Of a stretch of 7,028 bases of DNA, positions 1-6,104 are shown one piece after another. The stretch's first letter is position 1, and every line of letters begins with the position of its first letter. Source of the stretch: Methanobrevibacter sp. Its GTDB lineage: Archaea; Methanobacteriota; Methanobacteria; Methanobacteriales; Methanobacteriaceae. The stretch spans positions 1 to 7,028 of the forward strand of contig JAGCLR010000237.1 of NCBI GenBank assembly GCA_017646885.1. Direction: 5' to 3'. The position numbers and the translations under genes were made by a program. The notes below the pieces were generated by a model. The model saw nothing but the letters and a program-made list of their open reading frames with translations, searched no databases and had not been told where the DNA came from.

Positions 1-578
1 TCACAGATAGTGTCCACTAAATCCATATCGTGACTTACCAACAGGAATCCCATTTTCCTTTCTTTCACTATTTTTAAAACTGTATCCAATATCTGCGCTT
101 GTGTGATTGCATCAAGCATTGTAGTCATTTCATCAGCAATCAGGAATTTTGTATTTGGATTTAAGGATCTTACTACTGAAAACCTCTGAAGCTCTCCACC
201 AGACAATTCCTGCGGAAATCTTGTAAGCCAAGATTTCTGAATACCGAATTCAGCCAAAAGATCATCAGAAACATCATAGGATTCAGCTAAGACCTGATTC
301 ATTTTCCATTTTGGATTCATTACCTTTTCAGGATGTTGATAAATCAATTGAACTGGCTTGAATCCTTTTTTTGGCAATGGTTGACCTTCAAAAATCACTT
401 CACCTTGGAATTTTGTCACATAACCTGACAATATCTTACATAAAGTTGATTTACCGCTACCACTATCTCCAATCAATCCCACAATCTTTTTGTTGTCCAA
501 TTCCAGATTGACATCTTCCAATAGGAATTTTTTAGCTGAAGGGTATTTGAATGAAATGTTTTTTGCAATGAGCTCCAT
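1..578 (-). CDS. nikE: ABC transporter ATP-binding protein, OppF/DppF/NikE type (3' end outside window)
   Basis: This is the second ATPase of the importer. It would bind and hydrolyse ATP at the cytoplasmic face as a heterodimer with the neighbouring ATPase. The 192 codons in the window begin MELIAKNISF and hold a full set of motifs: Walker A GDSGSGKS at residues 37-44, a Q-loop glutamine at 81 (YQHPEKVMNP), signature LSGGE at 125-129, Walker B FLIADE at 145-150, a D-loop in the run TTMLDA, and the switch histidine at 183 (VSHD). The frame is still open at position 1, so only the C-terminal tail is missing. The ATG lies one base after the TAA of the upstream ATPase, with AGGTG a few bases before it, which implies translational coupling. 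The run DEMTTMLDAITQAQ is what I recall for nickel-type NikE proteins rather than classical DppF. The ATPase call is firm; the substrate is not. Confidence 0.93.
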   Translation of the reverse strand, partial: MELIAKNISFKYPSAKKFLLEDVNLELDNKKIVGLIGDSGSGKSTLCKILSGYVTKFQGEVIFEGQPLPKKGFKPVQLIYQHPEKVMNPKWKMNQVLAESYDVSDDLLAEFGIQKSWLTRFPQELSGGELQRFSVVRSLNPNTKFLIADEMTTMLDAITQAQILDTVLKIVKERKMGFLLVSHDMDLVDTIC

Positions 579-579
579 T

Positions 580-1527
580 TTATGCACCTTCCTCATATTT
601 AAAGCATCTGACTTTTTTCATGCCAATATCAATCAATTCAGGTCTTTCTTCCTTGCATCTGTCAAATCTCATATCACATCTATCATAATAAGGGCAACCA
701 TTGATTATTTCACCATGCAATGGCTGATGCCCTTTGATAACTTCAAATCCGTTTGCAGGCAATGCCTTGTATAAGGATCTTGTATATGGATGCAAGAGGT
801 TTTCTCCATCTCCTGAAAAGTCTTCCTTAAGTGCAATCTCAATCACATATCCTGAATAGAAAATTCCTATTCTATCAGCCACTTCCAATGCCGCATGAAT
901 GTCGTGAGTGATTAAAAGAACTCCTATTCCCGCTTCTTTCATATGCTTAAAGTGATTTAATGTTTCTTCAACAGTCTTTTCATCCAATCCAGGAGTAGGT
1001 TCATCAGCTACAACAAGGTCAGGATCTGCCAGCAATGCAGTTGAAACAAGAACCCTTCTTGCCATTCCTCCAGATAACTGGAAAGGATACATGTCATCTA
1101 CTTCAGGACCTAAATTGTAATGCTCGAAAATTTTCCTTTGCTTAATTTTCTTAGCTTTCTTCTCCTCTTCGCTATCGCAGTGTCCAATTGCAATATCTGA
1201 TATTTTCATTAAAGGGTCTAAAAAGTTAACGGACTGAGGGACAAGAACAATGCCTTTACCTCTAATCTCTTCCTTATCCTCTTGAGATAATTCCTTACCT
1301 TTAAATTTGATTTTTCCATTGAGATTTGCATTATCAGGCAAAATTCCGAATATTGCATGGGCAAGCAAACTCTTACCTGAACCGCTTGAACCCAATACCG
1401 CTAAAATTTCTCCTTCAGATATATCTAATGTTAAATCGGTTATAACTTTTAAATCCCTTTGATTTAATCCCTTTGTATATTGTATAAATGAAATTGAAAC
1501 ATTTTCAACATCCAATAATTTGTCCAT
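580..1527 (-). CDS. nikD: ABC transporter ATP-binding protein, OppD/DppD/NikD type
   Basis: This 315-residue protein is the first ATPase of the nickel/peptide-type importer and has a typical length for OppD/NikD. Visible motifs are Walker A GSSGSGKS (46-53), Q-loop Gln98, signature LSGGM (151-155), Walker B LVVADE (171-176), D-loop GLD and switch His208. The signature ends in Met instead of Gln or Glu; E. coli NikD has the same SGGM form, so it is not a defect. The C-terminal part carries the oligopeptide-transporter extension (HPYTRSLYKALP at 246-257) followed by Cys278, Cys284, Cys291 and Cys308. A comparable cysteine cluster in some OppD proteins is reported to bind an iron-sulfur cluster. 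AGGTGGT lies four bases before the ATG and supports the start. The stop is one base from the next ATG, so the two ATPases are probably co-translated. The family call is firm; nickel rather than peptide is inferred. Confidence 0.95.
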   Translation of the reverse strand: MDKLLDVENVSISFIQYTKGLNQRDLKVITDLTLDISEGEILAVLGSSGSGKSLLAHAIFGILPDNANLNGKIKFKGKELSQEDKEEIRGKGIVLVPQSVNFLDPLMKISDIAIGHCDSEEEKKAKKIKQRKIFEHYNLGPEVDDMYPFQLSGGMARRVLVSTALLADPDLVVADEPTPGLDEKTVEETLNHFKHMKEAGIGVLLITHDIHAALEVADRIGIFYSGYVIEIALKEDFSGDGENLLHPYTRSLYKALPANGFEVIKGHQPLHGEIINGCPYYDRCDMRFDRCKEERPELIDIGMKKVRCFKYEEGA

Positions 1528-1630
1528 TAGACCACCTAATTGTTTTAAATTTTCAATGCAAACATGATAATTTATTAGAATAATAATTAGACTTATTTAC
1601 TAATTAAAGCAAACAAATTAATTTTTAGCA
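1528..1630 (-). promoter_or_regulatory. AT-rich spacer with an inverted repeat before the ATPase genes
   Basis: This 103-bp gap separates the GNAT gene from the first ATPase gene. It contains a perfect 7-bp inverted repeat, TAATTAG at 1584-1590 and CTAATTA at 1600-1606, with a nine-base spacer. Reading on the minus strand, AT-rich stretches such as AATAAATT could serve as a TATA box, and AGGTGGT just before 1527 is the ribosome binding site. No convincing T-tract terminator is visible. The gap is long for an operon that elsewhere has overlapping genes, so an extra promoter for the ATPases is possible, but the AT-rich composition makes short repeats likely by chance. Confidence 0.3.
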
Positions 1631-2137
1631 TTAAACTAAAACCTTTATCATATGACTTGTTTCATCATAGTCATCTTCTTCTATTGTTATAACATAACCA
1701 AGAGATTTCCAAAATGGTAAAGCCGCTTCCAAGTATCTGTGAGTATGCAAATAAATTTGTCTATAACCTTCTTTCTTTGCGAACTCTTCCATAACATTTA
1801 CAAGTTCACGTGCAAGGCCATGTCTCCTGTATCTTTCATCAACCATCAATCTCCATATGCTTGCAGTATTGTCTTCACTATATTCTCCCTTGAAGAACTC
1901 ATAATCTCTGTCATATGCTCTAATAGCTGCTGTTGCAACAATCTTATCCCCATCATACGCTGCAAAAAAGCCATTTCTCTTAGGCAGAATATAATACTCA
2001 TCTAAACCTTCAATATCATAATGAAATTTTGGAGTAGGGCCAATATCATATACTATTCTAATTTGCTCATACAAAAAATCTTGAGCCTCTTTGATTTCAT
2101 CAGCATCATTTTGAATTTCTTTGATTTCTATATTCAT
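1631..2137 (-). CDS. GNAT-family N-acetyltransferase
   Basis: This 168-residue protein has the usual single-domain GNAT length and would transfer an acetyl group from acetyl-CoA to an amine in the cytoplasm. The beta4/alpha3 region reads RLMVDERYRRHGLARELV (96-113) and includes the R-x-x-G-x-A pyrophosphate-binding signature at 104-109. The later ALPFWKSLGYV (139-149) is the common GNAT C-terminal motif. The acceptor is unknown: antibiotic, polyamine, amino acid and protein targets are all possible. The gene sits between permease 2 and the ATPases, 44 bp after the permease stop and behind a hairpin with a T-tract, so it may be only partly co-transcribed. AGGGGAT before the ATG supports the start. 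Its C-terminal end resembles the incomplete GNAT at the right edge of the window, suggesting a local paralogue pair. The family is sure; a role in metal or ligand handling is speculation from position. Confidence 0.92.
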   Translation of the reverse strand: MNIEIKEIQNDADEIKEAQDFLYEQIRIVYDIGPTPKFHYDIEGLDEYYILPKRNGFFAAYDGDKIVATAAIRAYDRDYEFFKGEYSEDNTASIWRLMVDERYRRHGLARELVNVMEEFAKKEGYRQIYLHTHRYLEAALPFWKSLGYVITIEEDDYDETSHMIKVLV

Positions 2138-2152
2138 TTAATCCCCTAAAAA

Positions 2153-2183
2153 TTAAAAAAAGAGAAATTATAAAATTTCTCTT
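2153..2183 (-). terminator. Hairpin plus T-tract after permease 2
   Basis: On the minus strand a perfect 10-bp stem (2174-2183 pairing with 2160-2169) closes a four-base loop at 2170-2173. It is followed by seven T's at 2161-2155, the first two of which lie in the stem, and after two A's comes more T-rich sequence. The hairpin begins inside the TAA stop codon of the permease gene. This is the shape of an intrinsic terminator or attenuator. The stem is AT-rich, with three G-C pairs, so it may be leaky, and archaea can terminate on T-tracts alone. Confidence 0.6.
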
Positions 2184-3045
2184 AAGTTTGTGCTGTTTCA
2201 GGATTAAGCAATTTTTCTACATTTTCTCCAATGAGGTCGAATAGCAATACAACTATCAATAAGGATACACCAGGGTAGAATGCTAACCACCAGCATCCAG
2301 AAGATAGGTAATGCATTGATTCAGCTAAAATTACACCAATTGCAGGTTCATGAGGAGGTAAACCGAATCCTAAGAATGTAATTGCTGCCTCGTGCATGAT
2401 AGCATGAGGGAACATTAGGATTACACCTACAATAATTTGTGAAATGATCAATGGGAAAATGTGCTTTATTGCAATCCAAACCTTAGTTCTTCCAAGGTTT
2501 TCTGCCAATGCAATGTATTCCTTGGTTTTGATTTCCTTTACTTCAGATCTGAGAACTCTTGCAAGAGGTGTCCAGTGGGTTAAACCTACACCCATGATTA
2601 CTCCGAATACTCCTCCACCAAACATTATTGAAACAAGAATGATTAGGAGAATATGTGGAATTGATCCGAAGAGATCTATAATTCCTGCAACACATTCATC
2701 TGCAAACTTGTTGAAGCTTGAGAACAATCCTAATGTGATGGAGATAATTGTACTTACAACGGATGCAATGAAACCTACCATTAAACTTAATCCAAGTCCA
2801 GCAATTGTACGTTGGAACATGTCTCTTCCCATCCAATCAGTTCCAAAAAGATGTTCAAAAGACGGCATTTGCATGGAATTTGCAAAATCTGTTGGAATAT
2901 CTCTTATGAAATAACCACTTATAAAGATACTTATGATAATCAAAGCGGCAAGTCCAATGATTACAAGAGTTTTTGTCCTGAGATTCGCATGGTATATGAA
3001 CCATTGCCCTTTATCATCTGCTTTTTTCTTAATCATTGAACTCAT
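2182..3045 (-). CDS. nikC: ABC transporter permease, DppC/NikC type
   Basis: This 287-residue integral membrane protein would form the translocation pore with the other permease. It starts with a hydrophilic stretch, then a first membrane segment at about 26-46, followed by the conserved DppC-type run HLFGTDWMGRDMFQRTIAG (65-83). Further hydrophobic segments lie near 85-110, 130-155, 198-215 and 255-275. The EAA loop that contacts the ATPases is EYIALAENLGRTKVW (176-190). FLGFGLPPHEPAIG (224-237) matches the family's conserved C-terminal region. The start is ambiguous. The first ATG (3045) is only one base after GGAG, too close for normal use, whereas Met4 (3036) is ten bases after the same GGAG. 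The shorter form, beginning MIKKKADDKG, is therefore the likelier product. The 5' end overlaps the upstream permease gene by 17 or 8 bases depending on the start, consistent with coupled translation. Confidence 0.94.
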   Translation of the reverse strand: MSSMIKKKADDKGQWFIYHANLRTKTLVIIGLAALIIISIFISGYFIRDIPTDFANSMQMPSFEHLFGTDWMGRDMFQRTIAGLGLSLMVGFIASVVSTIISITLGLFSSFNKFADECVAGIIDLFGSIPHILLIILVSIMFGGGVFGVIMGVGLTHWTPLARVLRSEVKEIKTKEYIALAENLGRTKVWIAIKHIFPLIISQIIVGVILMFPHAIMHEAAITFLGFGLPPHEPAIGVILAESMHYLSSGCWWLAFYPGVSLLIVVLLFDLIGENVEKLLNPETAQT

Positions 3046-4018
3046 TCTCCTTAATTCTTGGATCGATGAAGTAATAGGAAATATCCGCCAGCAAGTTACC
3101 TACAAATACAAATATTGCACTGATTACTACAATTCCTAAAAACAGAGGAACATCGTTTTGCAGACCGGCTGCAACTGCAGTCTGTCCTATTCCCGGATAT
3201 GAGAATACCTGTTCTATCATGACTGCTCCACCGAAGAGTTCACTGAATGATAAGAATTGGAGTGTAATTGCAGGCAATAGTATATTCCTTAAACCATGAT
3301 CTTTAACTAAATTCCACCCTTTTTCACCTCTGGATTTTGCAAACAATACATAATCAGAAGATAAAACTTGGGTCAATTCATTACGTGTATACATTGTAAT
3401 TGGCGCAAGTCCAACAAGACTTAATGTCAATGTAGGAAGGACAAGTCTGGTTGCCCACTCAATAAATGTTGCATCAGTACTTCTAACACCAATAGGAACA
3501 CCGAATCCTATTGGGAACCATCCCAGATAAACTGAAAAGATCATCAATATAAGCATACCTACCCAAAAGGATGGAGCTGATTGAATAGCATAACAGTAAA
3601 CCTTAACTGCCTTGTCAATCCAAGAACCTTTGTTTTTACCCGCTACAACTCCAAGTGCAAAACCAATGACCCCACTTAATATCCATGATAATGACATTAA
3701 TGCAAGTGAAGCCATGAACTTGTCAATGATAACATCTATAACAGGTCTACGGTAAATTAATGAGACTCCTAAATTTCCTTGAAGCAAGTCCATGAGCCAA
3801 TGGAAAATCTTATCAGGCAATGGAACATTAGTACCGAAATATTGATACAAAATTTGTCTTTGAGCTTCTGAAACTACAGCGCCACGTAAATAAGCATTAA
3901 CTGGGTCAATAGGGGATAAATCTAATAATACAAAACTAAATATTGCAACTGCAATCATCAATACGATAAAACGTACCAATTTCCAACCAAAATATTTTGC
4001 TATCTTTTGTTTATTCAT
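3029..4018 (-). CDS. nikB: ABC transporter permease, DppB/NikB type
   Basis: This 329-residue membrane permease has the usual DppB/NikB length. An N-terminal membrane segment (about 14-34) leads to an external region with LSPIDPVNAYLRG, then GNLGVSLIYRRPV (81-93), which is typical of the family. More membrane segments lie at about 103-126, 142-168, 191-211, 250-275 and 292-317. The cytoplasmic EAA-type loop is YVLFAKSRGEKGW (223-235) followed by DHGLRNILLPAITL (240-253). The C-terminus has the characteristic FIDPRIK. AAGGGGG at 4035-4029 lies ten bases before the ATG and serves as ribosome binding site. The gene lies 133 bp after the binding-protein gene, across T-tracts and a possible promoter. 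Its 3' end overlaps the next permease gene. The family assignment is firm; substrate is set by the binding protein and only inferred. Confidence 0.95.
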   Translation of the reverse strand: MNKQKIAKYFGWKLVRFIVLMIAVAIFSFVLLDLSPIDPVNAYLRGAVVSEAQRQILYQYFGTNVPLPDKIFHWLMDLLQGNLGVSLIYRRPVIDVIIDKFMASLALMSLSWILSGVIGFALGVVAGKNKGSWIDKAVKVYCYAIQSAPSFWVGMLILMIFSVYLGWFPIGFGVPIGVRSTDATFIEWATRLVLPTLTLSLVGLAPITMYTRNELTQVLSSDYVLFAKSRGEKGWNLVKDHGLRNILLPAITLQFLSFSELFGGAVMIEQVFSYPGIGQTAVAAGLQNDVPLFLGIVVISAIFVFVGNLLADISYYFIDPRIKENEFND

Positions 4019-4104
4019 TGAGAATAAACCCCCTTAATTTTTTTAATTTGAAATTTCTTCTAAATTTAAAATTAATTAATATTCTTCAAGATTTATAAAA
4101 ATTT
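4019..4104 (-). promoter_or_regulatory. Possible second promoter and leader for the permease genes
   Basis: A TTTATAAA box lies at 4092-4099, and reading on the minus strand it would start a transcript near 4070, about 50 bases before the permease ATG. The leader ends in AAGGGGG at 4035-4029. The box follows directly after the T-tracts that close the binding-protein gene, so permeases and ATPases could be transcribed independently of it. TATA-like strings are common in such AT-rich DNA, so the call is moderate. Confidence 0.4.
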
Positions 4105-4151
4105 AAAAAAAGAATAAATTAATAAAAAAAATAAAAAAGGAAATGAAAAAA
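4105..4151 (-). terminator. Poly-T terminator region after the binding-protein gene
   Basis: Immediately after the TAA of the binding-protein gene the minus strand carries successive T runs: six at 4151-4146, six at 4138-4133, eight at 4131-4124 and seven at 4111-4105. No stable hairpin is evident. Archaeal RNA polymerase is known to stop on such U-rich tracts. Partial termination here would make more binding protein than permease, a common arrangement in importer operons. Confidence 0.55.
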
Positions 4152-5765
4152 TTATGCTGTGGAGTTGGTTCTAGTCCATTCCACAACGTTAATTAAGAAG
4201 TCATTTCCTAAACCGTCAGGTTGTTCACCCATATCAATATCTTCTTTTACGAAGTAGTTGTAGTTGTAGTTAGCAATCCATACCCATGGAGCGTCTCCAG
4301 CAGGACCCCAACCTCCGCCGTTTACAAGAGCAGATTGAGCCCATAAGGAGTTAGCTTGATCGAAGTTATTGCTGTGCATTGCTTGTTCCATCAACTTATC
4401 AGAAGCAGCATTGCTATATAAGTTAGGGTTCATATAGAAGTCATCCACTTCTTTACTGTGGAATTGTTGATAGATGGATTTATATGGGTCAGGTGAAGTT
4501 TGTTGCATTACTGCAGCTGAGGAATACATATTTAAGTAAATGGTATCCCAGTCAGCACCTTGGAGGTTTACTTCAATACCTAAATCTTTTGCTTGTTCTG
4601 CAAATACGGTTGCTAAGGATTGTCTGTCAAGGTAATCAGGTGGGTAGTATAAATCGAAGGATGCTTTTACACCGTCTTTTTCAACGATTCCGTCACCGTC
4701 AGTGTCAACCCAACCGCCTTCTTTTAAGATTTGTTTAGCTTTATCCACATCACCGTCTTTAACTTTTGCGTTAGGGTTTGCAAAGTCTCTGGTATCTACA
4801 CTGGTGAATTCTGGGGAAGCGTGTCCAGAGAATACTTCATCACAGATTTTTTGACGGTTTACACCAACGTTCAATGCTTCTCTGATTGCTTTATCAGCAG
4901 TTACATTGTTACCGATTTTTGCACCAGCTGGACTGGTTTCACCGTTATCTTCAATGTATGGCAAGGAAATACCTTGTGCCCTACCTGCAGATTTTTCAAC
5001 AAAGTTGTATCCGTCTACAGATTCGTTTAAAGCAGAAGTAGCAACAGGTGCTAAATCTACTTGGCCGGATTTGGCGAGTTCTAACCAGGTAGCTTCATCA
5101 GGGAATAACATGTTGATTTGAGTGAAGTAAGGTTTGTCACCATACCAGTTATCATTAAGTGTGAAAATAGCTTGTTGACCTTTATCCCAGTGGTCTAATA
5201 CGTATGGTCCAGTACCAATAGGATTTTCACCATAAGTGTCATTGTCATACTCTTCAGGTACAATACCTACATATCTTAAATCATAAATAAAGGTTGATCT
5301 TGGTTCTACTAATTTGAATTCAACAGTAGTGTCATTTACAGCAGTTACTTTTTCAAGATTGGTTAAATCCAAATCAGTTTCAGTGTCTTTTGCAGTATTG
5401 AATGTAAATGCTACATCCTTTGCATCAAAAGTAGAGTTGTCTGAGAATTTAACATCATCTCTAACATTTACAGTCCAGGTTAAACCATCAGCACTGATTG
5501 AATAATCAGTTGCAAGGTCTGGAACAATATCTCCACTTTTATCTGTTTTGAACAAACAGCTTTGTACAAGTGGGTTATAGTTCATGTGTCCACAACCCCA
5601 ACCGGTAAGTGGGTTGAAACCAGCTTCCGGTTCTTTCATATTGCTGTGTGATGCTACAGTCAAGTGAGTTGGATCACTGTCAGCACTTCCGCCCATAAAA
5701 GCGAAAGCAGCAATAGCGATAATGACAATAGCGGCAACAGCACCTATAATCATCTTTTTATCCAT
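4152..5765 (-). CDS. nikA: Nickel/peptide-type ABC transporter substrate-binding protein (SBP family 5)
   Basis: This 537-residue extracytoplasmic protein would capture the substrate and deliver it to the permeases. Residues 1-24 are MDKK followed by a hydrophobic helix. No lipobox cysteine follows, so it is probably membrane-anchored by this helix or cleaved by signal peptidase. The mature part shows SBP_5 hallmarks: EAGFNPLTGWG (48-57), LTWTVNVRDDVKFS (95-108), which resembles E. coli NikA as I recall it, VGIVPEEY (166-173), NPIGTGPY (181-188), and DTDGDGIVEKDG (354-365) in the second lobe. Cys58, His60 and Cys70 lie near the predicted ligand cleft, and His436 aligns roughly with the metal-binding His416 of E. 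coli NikA. This favours nickel or a nickel chelate, but dipeptide binders share the fold. GGTGA seven bases before the ATG supports the start. It is the first gene of the transporter block, downstream of a dyad-rich control region. Confidence 0.93.
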   Translation of the reverse strand: MDKKMIIGAVAAIVIIAIAAFAFMGGSADSDPTHLTVASHSNMKEPEAGFNPLTGWGCGHMNYNPLVQSCLFKTDKSGDIVPDLATDYSISADGLTWTVNVRDDVKFSDNSTFDAKDVAFTFNTAKDTETDLDLTNLEKVTAVNDTTVEFKLVEPRSTFIYDLRYVGIVPEEYDNDTYGENPIGTGPYVLDHWDKGQQAIFTLNDNWYGDKPYFTQINMLFPDEATWLELAKSGQVDLAPVATSALNESVDGYNFVEKSAGRAQGISLPYIEDNGETSPAGAKIGNNVTADKAIREALNVGVNRQKICDEVFSGHASPEFTSVDTRDFANPNAKVKDGDVDKAKQILKEGGWVDTDGDGIVEKDGVKASFDLYYPPDYLDRQSLATVFAEQAKDLGIEVNLQGADWDTIYLNMYSSAAVMQQTSPDPYKSIYQQFHSKEVDDFYMNPNLYSNAASDKLMEQAMHSNNFDQANSLWAQSALVNGGGWGPAGDAPWVWIANYNYNYFVKEDIDMGEQPDGLGNDFLINVVEWTRTNSTA

Positions 5766-5802
5766 AATTCTTTCACCATATGAAAATTTTCTATTAAAAT
5801 AA

Positions 5803-5847
5803 AAAGTATTACAAATTACCTAAAATTTGCCAAAAAAGTAATACTTT
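5803..5847. repeat. Perfect 10-bp inverted repeat in the binding-protein leader
   Basis: AAAGTATTAC at 5803-5812 is matched exactly by GTAATACTTT at 5838-5847, with 25 bases between. A smaller inverted repeat, CAAATT at 5812-5817 and AATTTG at 5824-5829, lies within the spacer. The element sits between the putative transcription start (near 5867) and the ATG at 5765. It could be an operator with two half-sites about three helical turns apart, or an RNA hairpin in the 5' leader. Nothing here resembles a riboswitch class I know. Confidence 0.55.
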
Positions 5848-5880
5848 ATTAGATTATTTTAATACTGTATATTATTATGT

Positions 5881-5910
5881 AGTAATAAATATAAAAAGAT
5901 ATTTATTACT
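5881..5910 (-). promoter_or_regulatory. Putative promoter of the binding-protein gene inside a 12-bp inverted repeat
   Basis: AGTAATAAATAT at 5881-5892 and ATATTTATTACT at 5899-5910 form a perfect 12-bp inverted repeat with a six-base spacer. On the minus strand the centre reads CTTTTTATATTT, a plausible archaeal TATA box at about 5889-5898. A start site roughly 25 bases further on (near 5867) would leave a leader of about 100 bases before the GGTGA ribosome binding site at 5777-5773. A protein bound to this dyad would cover the TATA box, which suggests repression. Promoter position is inferred; the repeat is seen directly. Confidence 0.5.
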
Positions 5911-5946
5911 TTTCAAGTATACTTGATAATTACCATACTGAAAAGT
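5908..5946. repeat. 14-bp palindrome nested in a longer imperfect inverted repeat
   Basis: TCAAGTATACTTGA at 5913-5926 is a perfect 14-bp palindrome. It overlaps a larger dyad in which ACTTTTCAAGTAT (5908-5920) pairs with ATACTGAAAAGT (5935-5946) apart from one unpaired base. The element lies just upstream of the putative TATA box of the binding-protein gene, where an activator or a second repressor dimer could bind. The core AAGTATACTT resembles the neighbouring AAGTAATACTT. Confidence 0.5.
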
Positions 5947-6054
5947 TTTTATTAAATTTTTTCAACGATAATAGATTTTTTCTAAATTATTATGAACAAA
6001 AATTAATTTTTTAATCTAAAAAAAGAACAAGTTAACAAAGTTAATTTTTATCGA
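5947..6054. other. AT-rich middle of the divergent intergenic region
   Basis: No gene or RNA is recognisable in this part of the 339-bp gene-free region. It consists of A and T tracts with short repeats: AAGTTAA occurs at 6029-6035 and again at 6038-6044, the first overlapping a GTTAAC palindrome at 6031-6036. The 13-mer AAAAATTAATTTT at 5998-6010 recurs at 6064-6076. At this base composition these repeats may be chance. Confidence 0.4.
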
Positions 6055-6104
6055 AAGTAATACAAAAATTAATTTTAAATATCATTAACTGTAAATATTC
6101 GATT
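6055..6104 (+). promoter_or_regulatory. Putative promoter of the Fe-S protein gene, with an AAGTAATAC motif
   Basis: TTTTAAATAT at 6073-6082 is a plausible TATA box. Its centre lies about 27 bases before the ATG at 6105, the distance from TATA to transcription start in archaea. No Shine-Dalgarno sequence precedes the ATG, so the transcript is probably leaderless. Just upstream, AAGTAATACAA at 6055-6065 shares AAGTAATAC with the dyad at 5836-5846 near the divergent transporter promoter, hinting at shared control. Confidence 0.45.

Noticed and set aside
490..774. Plus-strand open frame of 94 codons across the junction of the two ATPase genes
   Set aside because: It lies antisense to well-supported ATPase coding sequence, has no family features, and no promoter or ribosome binding site is evident.
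2444..2914. Plus-strand open frame of 156 codons opposite permease 2
   Set aside because: It is the complement of a conserved permease with clear EAA loop and membrane segments; its own translation has no recognisable domain.
4255..4277. Short tandem repeat (GTAGTT-like, three units) near the end of the binding-protein gene
   Set aside because: It encodes the NYNYNY stretch within the intact reading frame and is too short to be a meaningful repeat locus.
4484..5121. Several plus-strand open frames opposite the binding-protein gene
   Set aside because: They overlap one another and the conserved SBP_5 coding sequence, and show composition expected of antisense frames.
5998..6076. Direct repeat of the 13-mer AAAAATTAATTTT
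   Set aside because: It is pure A/T in a region composed almost entirely of A and T, so chance recurrence is plausible.
5766..6104. CRISPR array, tRNA or transposon ends in the intergenic region
   Set aside because: The repeats differ in length and spacing, there are no regular repeat-spacer units, no tRNA-like cloverleaf and no transposase remnant.
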